From a virus: a stretch of DNA of 64,000 nucleotides. Below the pieces are notes generated by a model. That model did no database searches. It saw nothing but the letters and a program-made list of their open reading frames with translations, and had not been told where the DNA came from. The position numbers were made by a program, and so were the translations under genes. The DNA lies in IMG/VR virus record IMGVR_UViG_3300042691_023936, positions 1 through 64,000 of that record; one strand, 5' to 3'. The first letter of the stretch is position 1; every line of letters begins with the position of its first letter. Below are positions 25,609 through 33,512 of the stretch, in pieces.

Positions 25609-26700
25609 ATGGCAAAAAAAGACAGTTTAACAGCTGCTATATCAGACGGTTTAAAAAAGCCGTTTGATATAGAAGCATTCAAAAAATCAAAATACTTAGA
25701 TCAATCATCTAAGTTTAAAAAACAAAGATGGATTCCTTTTTCATCAGCAATGAATGATGCATTGTCTATCCCGGGAGTACCTATGGGGCATGTGTTTATA
25801 GCTCGTGGTGGGTCAGATACAGGTAAAACAACATTGTTAATCGAAACTGCAGTAGCAGCTCAAAAAATGGGTATATTACCTATATTCATTATTACTGAAA
25901 TGAAGTGGGATTTTTCTCATGCTCAGAAAATGGGTTTTGAGTTGAATGAAATAGTTGACGAGGAAACAGGAGAAGTAAATTATACTGGGTTTTTCTTATA
26001 TGTAGATAGAGCATCATTGAATACTATTGAAGATGTAGCTGGATTTATTGCTGATATTTTAAATGAGCAAAAACAAGGAAAATTACCTCACGATTTATTG
26101 TTCTTATGGGATTCAGTTGGTTCTATTCCATGTGAAATGAGTGTTAAACAAGGAAATAATAATCCTATGTGGAATGCCGGCGCTATGGCTACTCAATTTG
26201 GTAATTTTATTAATCAACAGTTTCCATTATCTCGTAAAGAAAAATATCCTTACACAAATACATTCTTTATTATTAACAAAACGGGTGTACAACCAGCTTT
26301 AACACCTATGTCTCAACCTAGGATGACAAATAAAGGTGGTAATTCAATGTATTGGGATGCTACTATTGTAGCTACGTTTGGTAACGTTACTAATAGTGGT
26401 ACTTCTAAAATATTTGCACAACATAAAGGCAAAAAAGTAGAATTTGCTAAACGTACTAAAATAGCAATTGATAAAATACATGCTGATTGTGGTATAGCAA
26501 CAGCAACTACAGTAATTGTAACACCTCATGGTTTTATACCTGATGATAAAGAAGCAGAAAAAGAATATAAAAAACTTCATGCTCATGAGTGGTTTGGTGA
26601 AAAAGTAGATATTGAAAAACTTCAAATAATTGAAGATAATTCCGAGTGGGAAGAAAGTAGCAGAATATCACCAATGATCGAAGTAGATAATGAAGAATAA
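25609..26700 (+). CDS. uvsX: RecA/UvsX-type recombinase
   Basis: 363 residues. Walker A is GGSDTGKT at residues 67-74, followed by a helix and the strand PIFIITEMKWDF. Walker B is LLFLWDSVGS, and a loop with QPALTPMSQPRMTNKGG is close to DNA-binding loop 1 of RecA-type proteins. It would assemble on gp32-coated single strands for strand exchange and recombination-dependent replication. Its 3' end overlaps the FEN-like gene by 11 nt, so the three genes 24770-27712 are one operon. Confidence 0.88.
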   Translation: MAKKDSLTAAISDGLKKPFDIEAFKKSKYLDQSSKFKKQRWIPFSSAMNDALSIPGVPMGHVFIARGGSDTGKTTLLIETAVAAQKMGILPIFIITEMKWDFSHAQKMGFELNEIVDEETGEVNYTGFFLYVDRASLNTIEDVAGFIADILNEQKQGKLPHDLLFLWDSVGSIPCEMSVKQGNNNPMWNAGAMATQFGNFINQQFPLSRKEKYPYTNTFFIINKTGVQPALTPMSQPRMTNKGGNSMYWDATIVATFGNVTNSGTSKIFAQHKGKKVEFAKRTKIAIDKIHADCGIATATTVIVTPHGFIPDDKEAEKEYKKLHAHEWFGEKVDIEKLQIIEDNSEWEESSRISPMIEVDNEE

Positions 26701-27712
26701 GTATGCTCAACTTTTATCTAATATAAATAATAATCCTCGTACTGCTCAAGATTCAATTTTAATAATTGATGGTTTAAATTGTTTTTTAAGAGCATTCACT
26801 ATGATTAATCATATAAACCCAGATGGAGCCCATATTGGTGGGCTTACTGGGTTTTTAAAATCAATTGGTTATGCTATAAAAATAATAGATCCAACTAAGG
26901 TAGTTATTGTATTTGATGGTATTGGTGGTTCAAATAATAAAAGAAACTTATATCCTGATTACAAAGCAAATAGAAATAAAAGTCGTATGACTAATTATTC
27001 TATATTCAGTAATAAGGAAGAAGAAAATGAAGCCATCAATAACCAAATAAGTAGATTAATACAATATCTTAAATGTCTTCCAGTTAGTATTATTTGTATA
27101 GACGGTATTGAAGCAGATGATGTTATTGGTTATCTCGCGGTAAAATTCGAGAATTTTGCGTTAACTAAGGAAGTCACCATAATGTCCGCTGATAAAGATT
27201 TCTTGCAGTTAACAAGCGATAAAACACAAGTTTATTCGCCTATTAAGAAGAAAATATATAAACCTGAAGATGTAAAAACTGAGTATATTGTAGATCATTT
27301 AAATTTTATAAATTATAAAATATTAATGGGAGATACATCAGATAACTTACCTGGCGTACCTGGTTTAGGTCCTAAAAAACTAATTAAACTATTTCCTATT
27401 TTAAATGAAAACAGAAAAATTAGTTTAGATGAGATAATAGAATATTCTAAAACCAAAATTAACGAACATGCTTTATATTCTTCTGTTATAGAAAGATCAT
27501 ATCAGTTAAGTATCAACATGCAATTAATGGATTTACAAAACATTCCTATATCAGATGAAAATAAAAGAGAAATACAACAAAATTTTAATGATCAATTTTC
27601 ATTAAATAAACATGTGTTTATGCAGATGTATTTAGCAGATCATCTAGAAGAAAACATACCTAACACATCAAATTGGCTTAATCAAATTTTTGGAGGGCTA
27701 GATAATTTTTAG
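26690..27712 (+). CDS. rnh: 5'-3' exonuclease / flap endonuclease (T4 RNase H-like)
   Basis: 340 residues. The order of acidic motifs fits the FEN family: ILIIDGLNCFLRAF (first Asp), VVIVFDGIGGSNNKR, IEADDVIGYLA, a later IMSADKDFLQL, and GDTSDNLPGVPGLGPKK with the helix-hairpin-helix DNA-binding loop. It would remove RNA primers and flaps on the lagging strand. T4 RNase H has 305 residues. The start is inside the RecA gene end; ATG 26690 is the only start that keeps the full N-terminus. Confidence 0.88.
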   Translation: MKNKYAQLLSNINNNPRTAQDSILIIDGLNCFLRAFTMINHINPDGAHIGGLTGFLKSIGYAIKIIDPTKVVIVFDGIGGSNNKRNLYPDYKANRNKSRMTNYSIFSNKEEENEAINNQISRLIQYLKCLPVSIICIDGIEADDVIGYLAVKFENFALTKEVTIMSADKDFLQLTSDKTQVYSPIKKKIYKPEDVKTEYIVDHLNFINYKILMGDTSDNLPGVPGLGPKKLIKLFPILNENRKISLDEIIEYSKTKINEHALYSSVIERSYQLSINMQLMDLQNIPISDENKREIQQNFNDQFSLNKHVFMQMYLADHLEENIPNTSNWLNQIFGGLDNF

Positions 27713-27721
27713 TAAATTTAA
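27689..27721 (+). promoter_or_regulatory. Two-box promoter before helicase gene
   Basis: TTTG at 27689-27692 (inside the end of the FEN gene), 20 nt, TAAATTTAA at 27713-27721, then 11 nt to the ATG. Confidence 0.5.
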
Positions 27722-27732
27722 AATAAAGGTTT

Positions 27733-29121
27733 ATGACAAGTTCAACATTAAATAAATTACAAAACTACGGTAGTGTTTTTCAAGTTAAAGTAATGGGAGC
27801 ACTATTAACTCAACGTGATTTTTTATTAAATATATCAGATTCATTAGATAGTGAATATTTTGAAAATCCATCTCATAAATGGGTTGTTGATTATATTATA
27901 AAATATTTTGAACAATATCATACTTACCCTACTGCGGAAACCTTATCTATTGAAATTAAAAAAATAGATAATGAAATATTAAGGATATCTTTAGTTGAAT
28001 CGATTCGTGAAGCCTATAAATTGGCAGATGCAAGTGATTTAGAATGGGTTGAAAAGGAATTTTCTAATTTCTGTCAAAATCAACAGATGAAAAAAGCAAT
28101 TATGACATCTGTTGATTTACTAAGTTTAGGTGATTATGATGGTATTAAACAATTAATTAATCGCGCTCTAAAAGCAGGAGAAGATAAAAACATAGGTCAT
28201 ATATATGAATCGGATGTTGAATCTCGTTATAGAGATGATGATAGAAAAGCAATACCTTTTCCTTGGCCTATATTTAATGATTTGACTCAAGGTGGATATG
28301 GTAAAGGCGATTTAGTACTACTATTCGGTAACCCAGGTGGAGGTAAATCTTGGGGTGTAATAGCAATGGGTGCTTATGCTGCTGCTTTAGGATATAATGT
28401 AGTACATTATACTTTAGAACTATCAGAAGGATATGTAGGTAAACGTTATGATGCTGTATTTTCAGGAATACCCGTTGATAAGTTAGATGAACATAGAGTA
28501 GAAGTTGAAACTGCTATTTTAAATGTAAAAGGAAAAATTATAATCAAAGAATATGCTCCTAAACGAGCATCCATAGATACAATTGAATCCCATATTCAAC
28601 AACTAGAGCATCAAAATGAATTTAAACCAGATTTAATTATTATTGATTATTTAGATTTATTACGCACTAAAGGAAGAAAAGAACGCAAAGAAGAAATAGA
28701 TGATGTTTATACTGATATTAAAGGATTATCTAAAGAATTAGGAATACCAGTAGTATCACCATCACAAGCAAATAGAACGGGCGCTGATAAAGGAATATTA
28801 CAGGCTGAAAATGCAGCTGGTTCATATGATAAGATTATGATTGGTGATATCATTATATCATTAGCTCGTGGAAGAAAAGATAAAATAAACGGAACAGGTA
28901 ATTGGCACTTTATTAAAAATCGTTATGGTGCTGATGGATTAACATTTGGTTCTAAAATAAATACCTCAAATGGATATATAGAGATATATGACCAACCTTT
29001 AGATGATGAAGATACGCCTGAGTTAAAAGGTAAAAATAAAGCAACAAATCCCTTTTCAGAAGTAGGGACAGAAGACAAACAAATCTTACGAAATAAATTT
29101 CTTTCTTATAAAGAAGGATAA
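27733..29121 (+). CDS. 41: Replicative DNA helicase, DnaB/T4 gp41-like
   Basis: 462 residues. An N-terminal helical domain is followed by a RecA-like core: Walker A GNPGGGKS at 199-206, Walker B LIIIDYLDLL, and the later VVSPSQANRTG and NRYGADG motifs seen in DnaB-type helicases. A hexamer would unwind the fork ahead of the family-B polymerase. A primase gene is not visible in the window. The gene has its own promoter and is followed by a thioredoxin gene. Confidence 0.88.
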   Translation: MTSSTLNKLQNYGSVFQVKVMGALLTQRDFLLNISDSLDSEYFENPSHKWVVDYIIKYFEQYHTYPTAETLSIEIKKIDNEILRISLVESIREAYKLADASDLEWVEKEFSNFCQNQQMKKAIMTSVDLLSLGDYDGIKQLINRALKAGEDKNIGHIYESDVESRYRDDDRKAIPFPWPIFNDLTQGGYGKGDLVLLFGNPGGGKSWGVIAMGAYAAALGYNVVHYTLELSEGYVGKRYDAVFSGIPVDKLDEHRVEVETAILNVKGKIIIKEYAPKRASIDTIESHIQQLEHQNEFKPDLIIIDYLDLLRTKGRKERKEEIDDVYTDIKGLSKELGIPVVSPSQANRTGADKGILQAENAAGSYDKIMIGDIIISLARGRKDKINGTGNWHFIKNRYGADGLTFGSKINTSNGYIEIYDQPLDDEDTPELKGKNKATNPFSEVGTEDKQILRNKFLSYKEG

Positions 29122-29128
29122 TATTTAT
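29120..29128 (+). promoter_or_regulatory. Late-type promoter motif before thioredoxin gene
   Basis: AATATTTAT overlaps the helicase stop by 2 nt and lies 18 nt before the ATG. No TTTG at the expected distance. Confidence 0.4.
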
Positions 29129-29146
29129 AAACCCAAATAAAAAAAT

Positions 29147-29407
29147 ATGATTACAGTTAAACGTTACACAGCATCTTGGTGTAGTCCTTGCAAAGTATTA
29201 GCACCTGTTATGGATGAAATAAAAAATGAATTATCAGATGTTAATTTTGTTACAATTGATGTAGAATTACATAAAGAAGCAGCAATGAATGATAATATTG
29301 CGTCAATACCAACCGTTGTAATATCAAAAAACGGACAAGAACTACACCGATTTACCGGAGTTATACCTAAGCATTCTATATTACAATTAATTAAACAATT
29401 TTCTTAA
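29147..29407 (+). CDS. trxA: Thioredoxin-like protein
   Basis: 86 residues, shorter than E. coli thioredoxin (109). The active site WCSPCK is at residues 11-16; the cis-Pro segment SIPTVVI near 52-58 and a final helix are present. It probably recycles the disulfide of the ribonucleotide reductase encoded two genes downstream. It could also act as a glutaredoxin-like or polymerase-associated factor, but the Cys motif favours a reductant role. Confidence 0.85.
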   Translation: MITVKRYTASWCSPCKVLAPVMDEIKNELSDVNFVTIDVELHKEAAMNDNIASIPTVVISKNGQELHRFTGVIPKHSILQLIKQFS

Positions 29408-29434
29408 TATAACATATATAAAATTGAAAGAAAA

Positions 29435-29989
29435 ATGGGATTTAAACGATTTGACCATCAACGATGGATAGAGTTATCTTTTATAGAGGATTGCAAAATA
29501 TTAAAGAAAGCTAAATCACTAAAAGAATACTATAACAAAGCAAACACAGGATTATATGAATTTTTAAATCCTTCTTTATCATATCCATACGAAACTATAG
29601 ATATGGTTGGTGGACAAAAAATATGGAAAGTAGAAAAACAAAATAATGATCCTATATTAGTAGTAACCTTAAAAAAAGGAGGATTAAACAATAACCATTA
29701 TTGGATTATAGATTTTTATTTTCCTGAAACTGAAAAGGGATTTGATAAAAAACAAGGATTAGAAGGCAAAAATTATCTAGACACAATATCTAAGATTTTT
29801 ATAGATGAATTATTACCTTATATTGAACAATCAGAATATAATACTTTATTGTTTAAAGCGTATATAAATGATGGGGCAGGTAACCAAAGAAAAACTGTTT
29901 TTAAAAAAATGGTAGATAAATTTCTGCCTAAAGATAAATTTACATTTAGCGAAGAACATAATAATTTTATAATTAAAAAAAAACAATAA
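29435..29989 (+). CDS. Hypothetical protein between thioredoxin and RNR genes
   Basis: 184 residues, unknown. The protein is mixed alpha/beta, with a central strand (DPILVVTLKKGG, YWIIDFYFPE) and a C-terminal helix-rich part that faintly resembles an acetyltransferase fold, though I see no acetyl-CoA signature. It ends 2 nt before the ribonucleotide reductase gene, so the two are probably co-transcribed. Confidence 0.5.
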   Translation: MGFKRFDHQRWIELSFIEDCKILKKAKSLKEYYNKANTGLYEFLNPSLSYPYETIDMVGGQKIWKVEKQNNDPILVVTLKKGGLNNNHYWIIDFYFPETEKGFDKKQGLEGKNYLDTISKIFIDELLPYIEQSEYNTLLFKAYINDGAGNQRKTVFKKMVDKFLPKDKFTFSEEHNNFIIKKKQ

Positions 29990-29991
29990 CA

Positions 29992-31845
29992 ATGAACATA
30001 ACACAAGAAATCTTGTCGGAAATAACGACTTACATGAAATATGCTAAATTCAAACCAGAAGTAAACAGACGAGAAACATGGGAAGAATTAGTAACAAGAA
30101 ATAAGGAAATGCATCAAACAAAATTTCCTCAATTACATGATGAAATTGAAAAAGCATATAAAATGGTCTACGATAAAAAAGTACTACCATCGATGCGTTC
30201 ATTACAATTCGCAGGTAAACCTATTGAGCTTAATAATTCTCGTATATTTAATTGTTCTTTTCTTCCTATTGATGACTGGAGATCATTTAGTGAAATAATG
30301 TTTTTATTACTTTCAGGATGTGGAGTAGGATACAGTGTACAAACACATCATGTAGATAATTTACCTGAAATTACAACACCTGTAAAACACAAACGTTATT
30401 TAGTAGGTGATAGTATTGAAGGATGGGCAGATGCAATTAGAATGCTTTGTAAAGCATATTTTACAGGTGGTTCTTTACCAATATTTGATTTTAGAGATAT
30501 CCGTCCTAAAGGAGCCCAATTAATTACTGTAGGTGGTAAAGCACCTGGTCCTGAACCATTAAAAGAATGTCTGTTTAACTTACAAAAAATACTTGATAGA
30601 AAAAAAACAGGCGATAAATTAACATCATTAGAAGCACATGATATGGCTTGTCATATAGCAGATGCTGTACTATCAGGTGGTATTAGACGTGCAGCATTAA
30701 TAGCATTATTTAATCTTGATGATGAAGATATGTTAACATGTAAATTTGGAAATTGGTGGGAAGAAAATCCTCAACGCGGTAGAGCAAATAATAGTGCTGT
30801 GGTAATGCGTCATAAGATTGACGAAGAAGAGTTTTTTAAATTATGGAAGAAAATCGAGTTAAGTGGATCTGGTGAACCAGGTATCTACTTCAGCAATGAT
30901 AAAGATTGGGGAACAAACCCATGTTGCGAAATCGCTTTAAGACCATTTCAATTCTGTAACTTATGTGAGGTAAATGTATCAGATGTAGTTGATCAAGCAG
31001 ATTTAAACGCAAGAGTAGAAGCAGCAGCATTTATAGGTACATTACAAGCCGCATACACTGATTTCCATTATTTAAGAGATATCTGGCGTAAAACAACTGA
31101 AAAAGACGCTTTATTAGGTGTTGGAATGACAGGTATTGGATCAGGTGCTGTATTAGGATTGGATTTAAAATCAGCAGCTGATTTAGCTAAAACAGAAAAC
31201 GCTCGTGTTGCTGAAATAATTGGTGTTAATAAAGCAGCTCGTGTCACTACAGTAAAACCATCAGGTACATCATCATTAGTATTAGGAAGTAGCAGTGGTA
31301 TTCATAGCTGGCATGATAAGCATTACATCAGACGTATCAGAGTAGGTAAAAATGAAGCAATTTATACTCACCTAGCAATTTACCATCCAGAACTATTAGA
31401 AGACGATTTCTTTAAACCTACTATCCAAGCTGTAATATCTATTCCACAAAAAGCACCAGAAGGCGCTATTATACGTAGTGAAGAATCAGCATTAATGTTG
31501 TTAGAACGTGTTAGAAAGTTTAATATGGAATGGGTAAGAAAAGGTCATCGTAAGGGAGCTAATACAAATAATGTATCTGCAACTATATCTGTTAGAAATG
31601 AAGAATGGAAAGAAGTAGGAGAATGGATGTGGAAATATAAAGACACATTTAATGGATTATCAGTTCTGCCTTTCTCAGATCATACTTACACTCAAGCACC
31701 TTTTGAAACAATCACTGAAGAACACTTTAACGAAATGGTAAATCATCTTCATTCTGTAGATTTGAGCCAAGTAATTGAATTTGATGACAATACTGCATTA
31801 GGTGATAGCGTCGCCTGCGGAGGAGGAGCTTGTGAAATAGTGTAA
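29992..31845 (+). CDS. nrdJ: Class II (B12-dependent) ribonucleotide reductase
   Basis: 617 residues, close in size to monomeric adenosylcobalamin RNRs. The finger loop NPCCE at 309-313 supplies the thiyl-radical Cys (C311) with N309 and E313. Other marks are NCSFLPIDDW, LLLSGCGVGYSVQ, SGGIRRAALIALF and the C-terminal Cys pair in ACGGGACEIV, which is re-reduced by thioredoxin. No small subunit gene is needed or seen. It makes deoxyribonucleotides from host ribonucleotides. A GIY-YIG gene is inserted right after the stop. Confidence 0.85.
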   Translation: MNITQEILSEITTYMKYAKFKPEVNRRETWEELVTRNKEMHQTKFPQLHDEIEKAYKMVYDKKVLPSMRSLQFAGKPIELNNSRIFNCSFLPIDDWRSFSEIMFLLLSGCGVGYSVQTHHVDNLPEITTPVKHKRYLVGDSIEGWADAIRMLCKAYFTGGSLPIFDFRDIRPKGAQLITVGGKAPGPEPLKECLFNLQKILDRKKTGDKLTSLEAHDMACHIADAVLSGGIRRAALIALFNLDDEDMLTCKFGNWWEENPQRGRANNSAVVMRHKIDEEEFFKLWKKIELSGSGEPGIYFSNDKDWGTNPCCEIALRPFQFCNLCEVNVSDVVDQADLNARVEAAAFIGTLQAAYTDFHYLRDIWRKTTEKDALLGVGMTGIGSGAVLGLDLKSAADLAKTENARVAEIIGVNKAARVTTVKPSGTSSLVLGSSSGIHSWHDKHYIRRIRVGKNEAIYTHLAIYHPELLEDDFFKPTIQAVISIPQKAPEGAIIRSEESALMLLERVRKFNMEWVRKGHRKGANTNNVSATISVRNEEWKEVGEWMWKYKDTFNGLSVLPFSDHTYTQAPFETITEEHFNEMVNHLHSVDLSQVIEFDDNTALGDSVACGGGACEIV

Positions 31846-31872
31846 GTAAAGGTAGCGCTTGTGATATTTTCA

Positions 31873-31881
31873 TATATTTAT
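31873..31881 (+). promoter_or_regulatory. Late-type promoter motif before GIY-YIG gene
   Basis: TATATTTAT, 4 nt before the ATG, so a transcript would be nearly leaderless. Confidence 0.4.
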
Positions 31882-31885
31882 TGAC

Positions 31886-32512
31886 ATGATAGGAATATAT
31901 AAAATTACAAGCCCCACTAATAAAATATATATTGGACAAAGTGTAGATATAGATGATAGATTTAGAAAATACAAAAATTTAAATTGTAACAGACAAACTA
32001 TCATCTATAACTCTCTTAAAAAATATGGATGGGAACAACACATATTTGAAATTATTGAAGAATGTCCGGCTGATAAATTACTAGAACGCGAAACCTATTG
32101 GAAAGAATATTATAAAGTTTTAGAAGTACCTAGTTTATGTTGTAGAATAGACGGAAAAGGAGGCTATATGAATGAAGAAACTAAAGCTAAAATAGGCTTA
32201 AAACATAAGGGTAAAATAATGTCTAACGAAGCTAAGACTAAAATATCTAAAGCTCTTAAAGGACGTAAAGTAACATGGGATTGTAAAGGACCTAAAGATT
32301 ATAAATACACAGAGGAACAAAAACAAAAAATGAGAAAACCTCGTGTGAATAGATGGGAACGAGAAAAATTAGTATCTCCATCTATAGTTAAAGAAATAAG
32401 GAGTAAATTTAATCTAGGACACAAACGCTCAGATTTAAGTAGAGAATATAATGTAAGTTGGGGTACTATTAAAAATATAACTGATCATATAAATTCATAT
32501 AAATTCATATAA
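31886..32512 (+). CDS. GIY-YIG homing endonuclease with NUMOD3-like repeats
   Basis: 208 residues. The GIY-YIG core is GIYKITSPTNKIYIGQS at residues 3-19, with the later Arg and Glu of the family (DIDDRFRKY, LLERETYWKEYY). NUMOD3-like repeats follow (EETKAKIGLKHKGK and NEAKTKISKALKGRK), then a C-terminal helix-turn-helix (KRSDLSREYNVSWGTIKNI). It is free-standing, directly after nrdJ, a common landing place for such genes in T4-like phages. Confidence 0.85.
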   Translation: MIGIYKITSPTNKIYIGQSVDIDDRFRKYKNLNCNRQTIIYNSLKKYGWEQHIFEIIEECPADKLLERETYWKEYYKVLEVPSLCCRIDGKGGYMNEETKAKIGLKHKGKIMSNEAKTKISKALKGRKVTWDCKGPKDYKYTEEQKQKMRKPRVNRWEREKLVSPSIVKEIRSKFNLGHKRSDLSREYNVSWGTIKNITDHINSYKFI

Positions 32513-33154
32513 ATGATAAAATTACTAGATATATTAAATGAAGCTATAAATGGAGGTATTGTTTATACCTATAGAAGTCAAAAAAGCTTACCCGATATTG
32601 AAGCTAATGGCATAAAAATGTCAGATAAAAATAAACAAAATTCTGAAGATTATAATATCCCTGATTATGGGTATACTTATTATACCTCTACTAGTAAAGA
32701 TTCTAATTGGATTGATAGAAACCCATATGGAAATGCTGATAATCCGTATACTGTAAGAGTATCTATAGACTTAAATAAAATAAAAAACGATAAAAATTAT
32801 AGTTTTAAAGATTTAAATAATATAGAAGGATGGAACTACCCAGAATATCAAGAAGTAAGAATATATTCTAATACAAAAGATAGAATACCTCCGGAATATA
32901 TTAGTTCTATTGATATACTTAGAAGAAGATCAGGAGATGAATATGGGTGGGATTTTATAGGTACACTTGACTTAGAACCAGAAGTAAAAACATATATTGA
33001 TAATACTTTTAAAGAAAATCCAGAGTTAGATGAAGATTCGTTCCCATACGATAAAATGTATGATTATTTTACAGAATTTTGGAATCATGAAGATGAATCT
33101 TATGATGATGTTTCTCAAGAAGTTATGAACTATATAAGCTCTAAAGTTAGTTAA
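32513..33154 (+). CDS. Tagged protein with a possible ADP-ribosyltransferase-like pattern
   Basis: 213 residues. The N-terminus MIKLLDILNE-A closely fits the shared leader, with L-N-E before Ala as a possible prohead-protease site. After it, R21 (YTYRS), a TSTS motif at 58-61 and E111/E114 (PEYQEVRIY) recall the R / STS / E pattern of ADP-ribosyltransferases. T4 Alt is such an enzyme that is packaged and injected. No family was confirmed and the match is by eye. The C-terminal 60 residues are acidic. The start is immediately after the endonuclease stop. Confidence 0.45.
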   Translation: MIKLLDILNEAINGGIVYTYRSQKSLPDIEANGIKMSDKNKQNSEDYNIPDYGYTYYTSTSKDSNWIDRNPYGNADNPYTVRVSIDLNKIKNDKNYSFKDLNNIEGWNYPEYQEVRIYSNTKDRIPPEYISSIDILRRRSGDEYGWDFIGTLDLEPEVKTYIDNTFKENPELDEDSFPYDKMYDYFTEFWNHEDESYDDVSQEVMNYISSKVS

Positions 33155-33468
33155 TGTCTAAATTCATAGAAGATATTCATTACTATAAAGACGGAGATAG
33201 GGTAGTTTTCACTGCCCTATTTCACGTTCAACGCGGTTATTGTTGTGGTTGTAAATGTCTTAATTGTGCTTATATTCCCAAACATGAAAAAAATAATAAT
33301 ATTATGGATATAGAAATATTAAAAACTTTAAAAGAACAAGCAGAATTTTTAAAAAAAAATCAAGATGCTTTTACTTTACCTGAAAAAATAGAAAAAACAA
33401 ACGAAATACATCAAAAATTAGAACAACTATTATCTACAATAAATGTAAATATTGAAGAAACTGAGTAG
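33154..33468 (+). CDS. DUF5522-like small Cys-rich protein
   Basis: 104 residues. Residues 10-45 (VVFTALFHVQRGYCCGCKC, then CAYIP) match a short bacterial family with the pattern F-x-RGYCC-x3-C-x2-C-Y/P, known as DUF5522, of unknown function and common in Bacteroidota. The remainder is a helical, Lys/Glu-rich tail, probably coiled coil. The Cys set suggests a metal site. The start overlaps the previous stop (TAATG). It supports a Bacteroidota link but not a function. Confidence 0.6.
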   Translation: MSKFIEDIHYYKDGDRVVFTALFHVQRGYCCGCKCLNCAYIPKHEKNNNIMDIEILKTLKEQAEFLKKNQDAFTLPEKIEKTNEIHQKLEQLLSTINVNIEETE

Positions 33469-33484
33469 GAATATTATATTTTTT

Positions 33485-33493
33485 AATATTTAT
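33485..33493 (+). promoter_or_regulatory. Late-type promoter motif before SHAEG fibre gene
   Basis: AATATTTAT, 19 nt before the ATG; no TTTG box seen. Confidence 0.45.
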
Positions 33494-33512
33494 TGGCAAA
33501 TAAAATAATAAT

